Origin: CAWAQA01 sp963784065
GTDB lineage: Bacteria; Acidobacteriota; Vicinamibacteria; Vicinamibacterales; UBA2999
NCBI GenBank assembly: GCA_963784065.1
Contig: CAWAQA010000004.1
Span: 1 to 64,000 of the forward strand
Direction of reading: 5' to 3'
DNA: 64,000 nucleotides
Numbering within the stretch: position 1 is the stretch's first letter; each line of letters starts with the position of its first letter. Under the pieces are notes generated by a model. That model saw only the letters and a list, made by a program, of their open reading frames with translations. It made no database searches and was not told the DNA's origin. Below, in pieces: positions 28,913 to 37,399 of the stretch. The translations under genes and the position numbers were made by a program.

Positions 28913-30520
28913 CTACATCCTGAAGATGCCAAACCTCGGCGGAGGGACAGGGGCGTTGAAGGCTGCCGAGAGGCCAAGTGCCAGCGCCTGCCGTGTCTGC
29001 GCCGGATCGAGAATCCCGTCGTCCCACAGCCGGGCCGTGGAGTAATACGGCGATCCCTCCTGCTCGTACTTCTCGAGGATGGGTTGCCGGATGCCCTGTT
29101 CCTCCTCATCGGTGAGCGTCTTGCCCTCGCGTGCAAGCTGGTCGCGCTTGACGGTCGCCAGCACGCCGGCCGCCTGTTCACCGCCCATGACCGAGATGCG
29201 GGCGTTGGGCCACATCCAGAGGAACCGCGGGTCGTAGGCACGCCCGCACATCCCGTAGTTCCCGGCACCAAACGAGCCGCCGATGATCACCGTGAACTTC
29301 GGGACGACCGAGTTCGCCACCGCATGCACCATCTTCGCACCGTCTTTGGCGATGCCGCCGCGCTCGTACTGACGCCCCACCATGAACCCGGTGATGTTCT
29401 GCAGGAATATGAGAGGAACGCCGCGCATGTTGCACAGCTCGATGAAGTGCGTGGCCTTCAGGGCGGACTCCGAGAACAGGACGCCGTTGTTGGCCACGAT
29501 GCCCACGAGGAATCCGTGGAGTCTCGCGAACCCGGTCACGATCGTCGGCGCGTACCGTTCCTTGAACTCATCGAAGCGCGACCCGTCCACGACTCGCGCG
29601 ATGACCTCGCGGACGTCGTACGGCTTGCGCGAGTCGAGGTTGACGATCCCGTAAATCTCCGCCGGGTCATACAGCGGGTCTTCCGGCGACGCCATGTCCG
29701 CCGGGAACCTCTTCACCGTGTTGAGCGTCGCGACCACACCTCGCGCCTGGTGAAGCGCGTGGTCGTCGTCTTCGGCGAGGTAGTCGGCGACGCCCGAAAT
29801 GCGGGTATGCACGTCTGCGCCGCCCAGCTCCTCGGCGGTCACTTCCTCGCCCGTGGCCGCCTTCACGAGCGGCGGTCCGCCCAGGAAGATGGTCCCGGTG
29901 CCCTTGACGATGATCGTTTCGTCGGACATCGCGGGCACATACGCGCCACCCGCCGTGCAGGAGCCCATGACGACCGCGACCTGCGCGATGCCCTCGGCCG
30001 ACATGCGCGCCTGGTTGAAGAAGATGCGGCCGAAGTGTTGACCATCGGGGAAGACGTCGGCCTGCAGCGGAAGGAAGGCGCCGCCGGAATCGACCAGGTA
30101 GACGCACGGCAGCCGGTTCTGGAGGGCGATTTCCTGCGCCCGGACGTGCTTCTTCACGGTGATGGGGTAGTAGGTCCCGCCCTTGACCGTGGCGTCGTTG
30201 GCGACGATCACCACTTCGCGCCCGGAGACGCGCCCGATACCGGTGACGAGGCCCGCCCCGGGCGCCTCGTTGTCGTACATCTCCCACGCGGCCAGCGGGG
30301 AAAGCTCGAGCAGAGGCGAACCCGGGTCGATCAGGCGCTCGATGCGCTCCCGCACGGGCAGCTTGCCCTGTTCCCGATGGCGCTGAACCGCGCGCGGACC
30401 GCCGCCCTGGCGCGCCGCGCCGAGCCGGGCGCGCAGCTGCTCGACGAGGCGGATCATGCGTTCCTGGTTGGCGGCGAACTCAGGACTGTCAGTTCGGATG
30501 TGGGAGTCGAGGACGTCCAT
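28913..30520 (-). CDS. Methylcrotonyl-CoA carboxylase, carboxyltransferase beta subunit
   Basis: A 535-residue carboxyltransferase. Family landmarks: ERIERLIDPGSPLLELSPLA at the N-terminus, GGTYYPITVKKHVRAQEIAL, LVDSGGAFLPLQADVFPD, GGAYVPAMSDETIIVKGTGT, ENITGFMVGRQYERGGIAKD-like FLQNITGFMVG, and GSFGAGNYGMCGRAYDPRFL near the C-terminus. The length and ASPEDPLYDP / EIYGIVN motifs match the methylcrotonyl enzyme rather than propionyl or acetyl types. First gene of the minus-strand leucine-degradation operon; isovaleryl-CoA dehydrogenase is not in this window. Intact. Confidence 0.93.
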   Translation of the reverse strand: MDVLDSHIRTDSPEFAANQERMIRLVEQLRARLGAARQGGGPRAVQRHREQGKLPVRERIERLIDPGSPLLELSPLAAWEMYDNEAPGAGLVTGIGRVSGREVVIVANDATVKGGTYYPITVKKHVRAQEIALQNRLPCVYLVDSGGAFLPLQADVFPDGQHFGRIFFNQARMSAEGIAQVAVVMGSCTAGGAYVPAMSDETIIVKGTGTIFLGGPPLVKAATGEEVTAEELGGADVHTRISGVADYLAEDDDHALHQARGVVATLNTVKRFPADMASPEDPLYDPAEIYGIVNLDSRKPYDVREVIARVVDGSRFDEFKERYAPTIVTGFARLHGFLVGIVANNGVLFSESALKATHFIELCNMRGVPLIFLQNITGFMVGRQYERGGIAKDGAKMVHAVANSVVPKFTVIIGGSFGAGNYGMCGRAYDPRFLWMWPNARISVMGGEQAAGVLATVKRDQLAREGKTLTDEEEQGIRQPILEKYEQEGSPYYSTARLWDDGILDPAQTRQALALGLSAAFNAPVPPPRFGIFRM

Positions 30521-30699
30521 CGGCGCGTGCAGGGCGGTTTTTCAGGTCCGCCGGTTCGTGAGTGTATAGGACAACGTCAGCAAACTCAGCTCGACCGAAT
30601 GGAAAACTTACATTCTGTACCCTTATTGACCGAATCAGGGCAGGCATGTATTGTTTGCGGACGCTTTGTGGTAGATTACCGGCCGCCGCAAGGTGATCC
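30521..30699. promoter_or_regulatory. Divergent intergenic region
   Basis: A 179-base region between the divergently transcribed carboxylase beta gene and the NtrC-type regulator gene. It is visibly more A/T-rich than its surroundings (for example AAAACTTACATTCTGTACCC) and must hold both promoters. I could not define reliable -35/-10 or -24/-12 boxes. Confidence 0.4.
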
Positions 30700-32121
30700 A
30701 TGCCGACTCCCTCCTCAGCTCCCAACAAGCGTCGGAAGCGTGTCCTGGCCATCGATGATGAGCCCGCGATGACCGAGTGGCTCAAGATGGTCATCGAAGC
30801 GGAAGGCTACGAAGTTCGCACGGCTCTCATCGGGACGCGTGGCGAAGAGATCTTCAAGCAGTGGCGGCCCGACGTCGTGGTGACCGATCTGATGTTGCCG
30901 GACCTCGACGGCATCCAGTTGATGCGGAAGCTGAAGGAGATCGACGTCTGGCCTGAGATCATCGTCATCAGCGGGCAGGGAACGGTGGCGCGGGCGGTCG
31001 AGGCCGGGCAGGCGGGCGCCTTCTACTTCCTGGAGAAGCCGGTCACCCAGGACGGCCTCATCGACATGATCCGGAAAGCGATCGACCGGACGCAGGAGCG
31101 GGCCGAGCACCAGCAGCTCAAGGAACAGATTCGCGGGCAGTACAGCTTCGCGAACATCGTCGGCCAGAGCAAGAAGATGAAGGATCTCTTCGAGCTCATC
31201 GAAAGCGTGGCCGCCAGCGACGCCAACATCCTGATCCAGGGGGAGAACGGGACCGGCAAGGAGCTCATCGCCAACGCGATTCATTACAACTCCAACCGTG
31301 TCAAAGGCCCGTTCATCAAGATCAACTGCGCGGCCATCCCCAAGGACCTCATCGAGAGCGAGCTGTTCGGGTACAAGAAGGGCGCGTTCACCGGCGCGCA
31401 GACCGACAAGGTCGGGCTGTTCGAGATGGCGGAGAGCGGGTCGCTCCTGCTCGACGAGATCGGTGAGATGCCGCCGTACCTGCAGACGAAGCTGCTGCGC
31501 GTGCTGCAGGAGCGCGAGTACCGGCCGATCGGGAGCGATCGCCTGGTGCACGTCGACTTCCGGCTCATCTGTGCGACCAACATCGATCTCGACGTCGCGT
31601 TGCGCGAGGGAAAGCTGCGCGAGGACCTCTACTTCCGCATCAACACGATTACGCTGCGGGTGCCGCCGCTGCGCGAGCGCAGCGAGGACATCCCGCTGCT
31701 GTGCAACCACTTTCTCTCGAAGTTCAACCAGCGGTACCAGAAGAGCGTGCGTTCGATCTCGCCGGCGGCGTATCACCTGCTGATCCGGAATCGCTGGGCG
31801 GGGAACGTGCGCGAGCTCGAAAACGCGATCGAGCGGGCGGTGCTCGTCTGCAAGACGGGGGAGATTACGCCAAACGACCTGCCGGAAACAATCCGCGAGG
31901 AAGGGAACCCGGCGCAGGAGTTCACGATCCCGCCGCATCGCACGCTGGCGGAGATCGAGAAGATGGCCATCGTGCAGACGCTGCAGCGGACGAACTGGAA
32001 CAAGCAGGAGGCGGCGCAGATCCTGGGCCTCTACCGGCCGACGCTGTACAGCAAGATGAAGAAGCACGACATCAAGGATCAGCGCGCCGCGGCGCGCGCC
32101 GCCGCCAGCTCAGCCAGCTAA
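30700..32121 (+). CDS. Sigma-54-dependent response regulator (NtrC family)
   Basis: A 473-residue transcription activator. Receiver domain at residues 1-125 with phosphoacceptor Asp near residue 62 (DVVVTDLMLPDLDG) and the conserved Lys in FYFLEKPV. AAA+ domain from about 150 to 385: Walker A GENGTGKE (about 181), ESELFGYKKGAFTGAQ with the sigma-54-contacting GAFTGA, Walker B-like GSLLLDEIGEMP. C-terminal Fis-type helix-turn-helix (NWNKQEAAQILGLYRPTLYS). No sensor kinase lies beside it. The Mla transport operon starts 62 bases downstream, so it may be the regulator of, or co-transcribed with, that operon; this is inference. Confidence 0.95.
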   Translation: MPTPSSAPNKRRKRVLAIDDEPAMTEWLKMVIEAEGYEVRTALIGTRGEEIFKQWRPDVVVTDLMLPDLDGIQLMRKLKEIDVWPEIIVISGQGTVARAVEAGQAGAFYFLEKPVTQDGLIDMIRKAIDRTQERAEHQQLKEQIRGQYSFANIVGQSKKMKDLFELIESVAASDANILIQGENGTGKELIANAIHYNSNRVKGPFIKINCAAIPKDLIESELFGYKKGAFTGAQTDKVGLFEMAESGSLLLDEIGEMPPYLQTKLLRVLQEREYRPIGSDRLVHVDFRLICATNIDLDVALREGKLREDLYFRINTITLRVPPLRERSEDIPLLCNHFLSKFNQRYQKSVRSISPAAYHLLIRNRWAGNVRELENAIERAVLVCKTGEITPNDLPETIREEGNPAQEFTIPPHRTLAEIEKMAIVQTLQRTNWNKQEAAQILGLYRPTLYSKMKKHDIKDQRAAARAAASSAS

Positions 32122-32183
32122 ATCCTCGTTTTTCTTCTCCCGTTGGCCCTAATCTGGCCCGACCGTTGCAGAACGGATGGGTC

Positions 32184-32966
32184 ATGTTCGAGCGGGTCGG
32201 CGGCGCCATCCTCGGCGCGCTGGCGTGGATCGGCGAGGTCAGTCTGTTTGGCTTGCGTGCGGTGCGTGAAGCCTTCCTGCCTCCCTACGAGTTTCGCGAG
32301 ATTTCACGTCATATTTTCGAGATCGGGTGGCGGTCCACGCCGCTCATCGCCACCTCGGGTCTTGCGATTGGCGTCGTGCTCTCGATGCACACCCGCGCCT
32401 CGCTCGAGCGCTTCGGTGCGGAAGCGATGATCCCGGCAGGGCTCGCCATTGCCCTGATCCGGGAAACAGGGCCGCTCGTGACCGCGCTCCTCGTGGCCGG
32501 CCGCGTCGGCGCGGGCATCGGCGCCGAGCTGGGCGCGATGAAGGTGACGGAACAGATCGATGCGCTCGAGGCGGTCGCCGTCGATTCGTTCAAGTATCTG
32601 GCGGTCACCCGCATCCTGGCGTGCGTCCTCGCCATGCCGCTGCTGACGACCATCACGGATTTCTGCGGCATCTTCGGCGGGTTCCTCGCCGAGACCACCA
32701 TCAGCGGCATGTCGTGGGACCTGTATTTCAACCGCGCGTTCTCGCTCATCCAGTTCAGCGACTTCATCCCGGCCACCTTCAAGACGGCGGTCTTCGGGAT
32801 GATCATCGGCACGATCGGCTGCTATCTCGGGTTCACCACGACGCAGGGCACCGAGGGCGTCGGCCGCACCGCGACCCGCAGCGTCGTGCTGTCCTCGATC
32901 CTGATCATCGTCAGCAACGTGGTGCTGGTCCGGTTGATCTTCTTCCTGTTCCCGGCCAACGCATGA
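32184..32966 (+). CDS. mlaE: MlaE-family ABC transporter permease
   Basis: A 260-residue inner-membrane permease of the phospholipid-transport (Mla/MCE) system. Five or so membrane helices are visible, with family blocks PLIATSGLAIGVVLSMHTRA, LIRETGPLVTALLVAGRVGA, GAELGAMKVTEQIDALEAVA and a late GCYLGFTTTQGTEGVGRTAT. The ATG at 32184 gives the usual length. Its stop overlaps the start of the ATPase gene (ATGA at 32963-32966). It partners with the next two gene products to move lipids between the membranes. Intact. Confidence 0.95.
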   Translation: MFERVGGAILGALAWIGEVSLFGLRAVREAFLPPYEFREISRHIFEIGWRSTPLIATSGLAIGVVLSMHTRASLERFGAEAMIPAGLAIALIRETGPLVTALLVAGRVGAGIGAELGAMKVTEQIDALEAVAVDSFKYLAVTRILACVLAMPLLTTITDFCGIFGGFLAETTISGMSWDLYFNRAFSLIQFSDFIPATFKTAVFGMIIGTIGCYLGFTTTQGTEGVGRTATRSVVLSSILIIVSNVVLVRLIFFLFPANA

Positions 32967-33763
32967 ATCCGCCTCGTCAGGATCCCGGCGATCACGCCCG
33001 GCTGGCCGAAGCCGGCTCCCACACGGGGGAGCCGGCGATCCGTTTCGACGGCGTGACGAAAGCGTTCAACGGCCGCAAGGTGCTGGACAACGTGACGCTG
33101 GAGATCGCGGAGGGGCTTGGCTTCTGTCTGCTGGGCCGCAGCGGCACGGGCAAGAGCGTCACGCTCAAGCACATCATCGGCCTGCTCAAGCCGGACACGG
33201 GCCACGTCTACGTGCATGGCAAGGACGTGCCGGCGCTCGCCGCGCGCGAGCTGGCCGGCGTCCGCAAGACCATGGGCTTCCTGTTTCAGAGCGCCGCGCT
33301 CTTCGACTCGATTACCGTCGGGGAAAACGTGGCCTTCCCGCTCCGCCGGCACACCGACTGGCCCGACGAGAAGATTCGCTCCGTGGCCAGGGCCAAGCTG
33401 GCCGACGTGGGCCTCGACAAGGACTACGACAAGATGCCCGGCGACCTCTCGGGCGGCATGCGAAAGCGGGCGGGCCTGGCGCGCGCCATGGCGCTCGACC
33501 CGGACATCCTGCTGGCGGACGAACCGAGCGCGGGGCTCGACCCGATCACCGCCGACGAGATCGACGATCTCCTGGTGGGTCTCAAGAAGAAGGGCACGAC
33601 CCTCGTCGTGGTCACGCACAACATCCCGAGCGCACGTCATGTCGGCGACGAGCTGGCGATGCTGCACGAGGGGCGCGTGATTGCGCGCGGCACCGCCGAC
33701 GAGCTCGACCGCAGTGACAACGAGCTGGTCCGCGCGTTCATGCGGTCCGACAACGCGGGTTAA
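32963..33763 (+). CDS. mlaF: MlaF-family ABC transporter ATPase
   Basis: A 266-residue ATPase. Walker A is LLGRSGTGKSVTLKHI, the Q-loop is GFLFQSAALFD, the signature is GDLSGGMRKRAGLARAMALD, Walker B is ILLADEPSAGLDP and the switch is VVTHNIPSARHV. The LFQSAALFDSITVGENVAFP stretch is typical of MlaF. The N-terminal 25 residues before PAIRFDGVTKAFNG are extra. Translationally coupled to the permease gene. Intact. Confidence 0.95.
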   Translation: MNPPRQDPGDHARLAEAGSHTGEPAIRFDGVTKAFNGRKVLDNVTLEIAEGLGFCLLGRSGTGKSVTLKHIIGLLKPDTGHVYVHGKDVPALAARELAGVRKTMGFLFQSAALFDSITVGENVAFPLRRHTDWPDEKIRSVARAKLADVGLDKDYDKMPGDLSGGMRKRAGLARAMALDPDILLADEPSAGLDPITADEIDDLLVGLKKKGTTLVVVTHNIPSARHVGDELAMLHEGRVIARGTADELDRSDNELVRAFMRSDNAG

Positions 33764-33815
33764 ACGGAGGCTTGATCGATATGTGTGACTCACTTCGTCC
33801 GGACGGCGCACTCGC

Positions 33816-35309
33816 ATGAATTCCGCGCGTGTAGTCGGGGCCGGCTTGTTCGTGGTGCTCGGCGTTGTGCTGTTCACCGCCGCGCTCTTCATGATCGGCT
33901 CGCGGCGCATGCTGTTCGAGGATCGCTCGACCGTGTATTCCGAGTTCGGCCGCCTCGGGCAGCTGGAGACCGGCGCCACCGTGCGTGTGGCGGGTCTGGA
34001 TGCCGGAGAGGTCGCCGAGATCGAGATCCCGGCGTCGCCCTCGGCAAAGTTCCGCATCCGCATGGAGGTGCGCGACGACCTGCGTCACCTGATTCGAACC
34101 GACTCGCTCGCGACGACGCAGACCGAGGGGCTCGTCGGCGCGGTGTTCGTCAACATCGCGCCGGGCACCGACCAGGCGCCGATCGTTCCCGACGAGGGAA
34201 CGATTCCCGGCCGCGATCCGTTCCTGATGGCCGACCTGCTGCAGCAGGCGAGCGATACGGTCACCATGGTCAACGACACGGTTCAAGCGCTGCGCGGCGA
34301 CATCACGAAGGCGGTCGAGCAAGTGGGGCTGACCGTCGAGGACGCGCATGCCCTGCTCGAGGACATCCGGCCCGACATCACCAACATCGCGCAGAACGGC
34401 AGCCGCATCAGCGCCGACACGCAGCGGGTCATTCAGAGCATTCGCGAGGGCGAGGGGACGATCGGCAAACTGATCAACGACGATACGCTGTACCGGCGTG
34501 CCACCGAGATCGCGACCGAGGCGAAATCGGTGATGGAGAACGTGAAGGAGGTCTCGAACGAGGCGCGACGCGCCATCGCCGACTTCCGCTCGAAGGACGG
34601 CCCGGCGCAGGGTCTGATGGGCGACATGCGCATCACGCTGTCCCAGGCGCGCGAGGCGACGGCTGACCTCGCGGACAACATGGAGGCGATGAAGCACAAC
34701 TTCCTGCTGAGGGGGTTCTTCAACCGGCGCGGGTACTTCGACCTCGACGCCATCTCGCCGGCGGAGTATCGCAAGGGCGTGCTGGAAAACGGTAAGCGGA
34801 AGGCCATGCGGATCTGGCTGGCGGACCGCGTCCTCTTCCAGGTGGGGCCCGACGGCACCGAAACGCTGACCGAAGACGGCCGCCTCCGCATCGACTCGGC
34901 AATGGCGACCTACCTCATGCACCTGCCGAGCAACCCTATCGTCATCGAGGGCTATGCCACGGAAGGCCGGACTGAAGAGCGGTTCCGCAAAGCCCGGCAG
35001 CGGGCTGGCATCGTCCGTGCCTATGTGCTGGGGCGATACGACCTGCCACCGCAGAACGTGGGTTACATCGCCCTCGGAAACGACGCGGCCGGCAGTCCGG
35101 CGGACGACCGATGGGATGGGGTGGCGCTGACGTTGTTCCTCGATCGAACGGCGCTCGAGTTCGCCGCGCAGCCACGCGTGTGCGACGGCACCCGCCGCGT
35201 CGGCACCCGTTGCGGCGGCCACCCCAGCCGCAGTCCCCGCGAGCAGGTAACCGGCGTGGCATTCGTTTTGGAAGACTTTACCGTCGGGTCACGAACGGAG
35301 GACGTGTGA
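33816..35309 (+). CDS. MlaD-type MCE protein with C-terminal OmpA-like domain
   Basis: A 497-residue protein. One membrane anchor (residues 7-27, AGLFVVLGVVLFTAALFMIG) is followed by an MCE domain (about 38-120; VYSEFGRLGQLETGATVRVA, then LATTQTEGLVGAVFVNI). A long helical part follows (about 150-315, TVTMVNDTVQALRGDITKAV and SVMENVKEVSNEARRAIADF). The C-terminal part at about 335-445 reads like an OmpA peptidoglycan-binding fold (VIEGYATEGRTEERFRKARQ, RAGIVRAYVLGRYDLPPQNV, then YIALGNDAAGSPADDRWDGV). MlaD proteins usually end after the helices, so the tail is unusual and might tie the lipid channel to the cell wall. The last 50 residues are low-complexity. Confidence 0.88.
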   Translation: MNSARVVGAGLFVVLGVVLFTAALFMIGSRRMLFEDRSTVYSEFGRLGQLETGATVRVAGLDAGEVAEIEIPASPSAKFRIRMEVRDDLRHLIRTDSLATTQTEGLVGAVFVNIAPGTDQAPIVPDEGTIPGRDPFLMADLLQQASDTVTMVNDTVQALRGDITKAVEQVGLTVEDAHALLEDIRPDITNIAQNGSRISADTQRVIQSIREGEGTIGKLINDDTLYRRATEIATEAKSVMENVKEVSNEARRAIADFRSKDGPAQGLMGDMRITLSQAREATADLADNMEAMKHNFLLRGFFNRRGYFDLDAISPAEYRKGVLENGKRKAMRIWLADRVLFQVGPDGTETLTEDGRLRIDSAMATYLMHLPSNPIVIEGYATEGRTEERFRKARQRAGIVRAYVLGRYDLPPQNVGYIALGNDAAGSPADDRWDGVALTLFLDRTALEFAAQPRVCDGTRRVGTRCGGHPSRSPREQVTGVAFVLEDFTVGSRTEDV

Positions 35310-35572
35310 GCGAACACTCTCGACTGATAACAGGAGCGGCAATCGGCGCGGTGGCCGGCATTGCAACCTCCTACCTCTTCTTTACCGAACGCGGCCGCGT
35401 CCTGCGCGACCGCATGGAGCCGGCGGTGGACGACCTCCGGCGTGAGTTCGGGCGGTTTCAGAAAACCGTTGAGAAGGTCGGCATGATGGCGAACGAGGGA
35501 ATCCGTGTGGTGAGCGAGTTCAATGCGGCGCGTGCGCAGCCGCACTTTGGGTCAGACCGCACGTCGCACTGA
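35306..35572 (+). CDS. Small YtxH-like membrane protein
   Basis: An 88-residue protein with a GTG start overlapping the MCE gene stop (GTGA), so the two are coupled. One N-terminal membrane helix (LITGAAIGAVAGIATSYLFF), the TERGRVLRDRMEP turn typical of YtxH-like proteins, and an amphipathic helix (LRREFGRFQKTVEKVGMMAN). Function unknown; it may assist the transport complex encoded just upstream. Confidence 0.65.
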   Translation: MSEHSRLITGAAIGAVAGIATSYLFFTERGRVLRDRMEPAVDDLRREFGRFQKTVEKVGMMANEGIRVVSEFNAARAQPHFGSDRTSH

Positions 35573-35726
35573 CCAACATCGTTGCAGGGAATCCGGACGA
35601 CCTGGTTGGCGGGGCGAGACGCGCGGTTGACGGGTGTTTCACGGAGGGCGCGCCTCGGGAGAGGCGGAACACGCGAAAGCCGGGTCATCCGGATCCGGCG
35701 GATAGAATCCTGAGGAGGATCGCACA

Positions 35727-36159
35727 ATGGCGGACAGCTACGATCGTTACGACAATGAGAGCAGCGGCGGCGGGTTCATGATGGGTCTTCTGACGGGCAC
35801 CGTGCTCGGCGCAGGCCTCGGCATGCTACTGGCGCCGAAAGCGGGCTCCGAGCTGCGCGGCGTCATCGGCGAACAGGCGCGCAACTGGAGCAACACCGCG
35901 TCCGAGCAGTATCGCCATGCCCGCGAAGCGGCGGGAGGCTGGGCCGAGAAGGGACGCGACATGGTGAACCAGGCGCGCGACGCCGCAACGCACGCAGCCG
36001 ATCAGGCGCGCGGCTACGCGACCAACACGCCGAGCGGCACCAGCTATGGCAGCGGCACCGGCACCACGGGCAGCTCGGTACGGCAACACCGGGACGACGG
36101 GCAGCACCGGGTCAACCGGCTACGGCGGTTCGTCGGGCAGCGACTTCAATCGGTCGTAA
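35727..36159 (+). CDS. YtxH-domain protein with Gly/Thr-rich tail (frameshift near the end)
   Basis: An ATG 11 bases after GAGGAG. One membrane helix (FMMGLLTGTVLGAGLGMLLA) followed by PKAGSELRG, the YtxH hallmark, then a long amphipathic, Ala-rich helix (YRHAREAAGGWAEKGRDMVN, DAATHAADQARGYA). A frame change near 36078 restores a low-complexity tail of GNTGTTGSTGSTGYGGSSG repeats ending at 36157-36159; without it the frame stays open to 36218. Envelope stress or cell-surface stabilisation is the usual speculation for this family. Confidence 0.7.
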
Positions 36160-36277
36160 GCCCGGCTTCGGGCTTCGGGCGCCGGGCTACGGGACGCGGG
36201 CGATGGCCCGCCCTGTAGCCTCTCGCTCCCGGAGCCCAGATTCGGGCCCCGAGGCCGGAGTCTGCCATAATTCGACC

Positions 36278-37181
36278 GTGACGTCGGCTCGCATCCTCCG
36301 CCGCGTGCGCGCGGAGCTTCGGTTCTCAGGTCTTGCCGCGTGGCGCGCCCTCGTCGGGCTCGTCAACAGCAACGACCTCACACACGCCGCCGCGATTGCC
36401 TACTACGCGCTCCTGTCGCTCTTTCCTTTCCTGCTGCTCGTCATCTCGCTGCTCGGCTCCATCGCGGCCGACGAGGAGGATCGCCTTGCGGTGCTCACCT
36501 TCGTCTTCCGCTACTTCCCGACACAACTCGACTTCGTGAGCCGCCAGCTCGACGCGTTCACGCCAAACGCGAGTGCCGGTCGGCGTGGCCGGCAGCCTGG
36601 CCTTGATCTGGGCGTCGCTCGGGGTGTTCGGCGCGATTACGAGCGCGGTGAACGAGGCGTGGGGCGTCGAGAAGCAGCGCAGCTTCTGGAAGCACCGTAT
36701 GGTGTCGTTCCTGATGCTGGTGGCGGCGGGCAGCGTCATGATGCTCGCGCTGGTCGCGGTCAGCGCCGTGCAGGTCGCGGAGGCATCGTGGTTCGGCGTC
36801 ATGCTGTCGCGGTTTCGATGGCTCGCGACCTTCCAGTCATGGTTCTTCCGCTATGCCGCCACGATCCTGCTGATCCTTGCCGTCGGCCTCGTCTACTACT
36901 TCATCCCGAATGCGAAGACCCGGTTTCGCGACGTCTGGGTTGGAGCGCTGCTCACCGGGCTGCTGTGGGCGGGCGCATTCCGCGGCTTCTCGTGGTACAT
37001 CGGGAGGAACAGTCAGCTCACGCTGATTCACGGGTCGATTGCGGCCGTGGTCGTGTTCCTGTTGTGGATCTACATCTCTTCTGTGATCCTCATGTATGGC
37101 GTGGAGTTCACCGCCGCCTACGCGCGATTGAGACGACGCCGGCCGGATGAAATGCCGGCGGCGCCTACGCCGCGGGTGTGA
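36278..37181 (+). CDS. YihY/UPF0761-family (BrkB-like) membrane protein, one frameshift
   Basis: About 300 residues with six predicted membrane helices. Family landmarks: NDLTHAAAIAYYALLSLFPF in the N-terminal part, then, after a frame change near 36570, GVFGAITSAVNEAWGVEKQR, ILAVGLVYYFIPNAKTRFRD, VWVGALLTGLLWAGAFRGFS and LLWIYISSVILMYGVEFTAA. The old RNase BN name for this family was an error, so no enzymatic role is assigned. The GTG at 36278 is chosen as the start because it precedes the first conserved helix closely. Confidence 0.85.
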
Positions 37182-37198
37182 TTGTCAGGTCCTGGCTT

Positions 37199-37222
37199 GT
37201 GGCTTCCGGCTCGGCCGGAAGG
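37199..37222. repeat. Dispersed palindromic repeat, diverged copy
   Basis: GGCTTCCGGCTCGGCCGGAAGG, the same family as the copy at 10172 but with a shortened centre, directly before the next short frame. Confidence 0.5.
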
Positions 37223-37229
37223 TAAAGTG

Positions 37230-37388
37230 ATGCTCCGAGTCGTCGTCATGCTCATCGTGTGGGTGCTGGCATCGACGGGAGCGTCCGCGCAGTTCAGCCT
37301 CGTCTCGGGGACGCCGCGACAGCCTGCAGTTCCAGACGTCAGGGCGCGGCTGCGGCGGCTGCCTCCGGCCGGCTCGATGCCGAAATAG
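37230..37388 (+). CDS. Possible small exported peptide
   Basis: A 52-residue frame that begins with a convincing signal peptide (VVVMLIVWVLASTGASAQ) and continues only 30 residues. Either a tiny secreted protein or the remnant of a larger one broken by an indel. It ends 11 bases before the start of the thioredoxin-domain gene. Weak support. Confidence 0.35.
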   Translation: MLRVVVMLIVWVLASTGASAQFSLVSGTPRQPAVPDVRARLRRLPPAGSMPK

Positions 37389-37399
37389 AAACGGATCAC

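Noticed and set aside
29084..30772. A 562-codon plus-strand open frame over the carboxylase beta gene
   Set aside because: Shadow of a well-conserved minus-strand carboxyltransferase; no protein-like motifs.
36278..37181. Ribonuclease BN label for the YihY-family gene
   Set aside because: That name came from a historical mis-assignment; the sequence shows an integral-membrane family without nuclease motifs.
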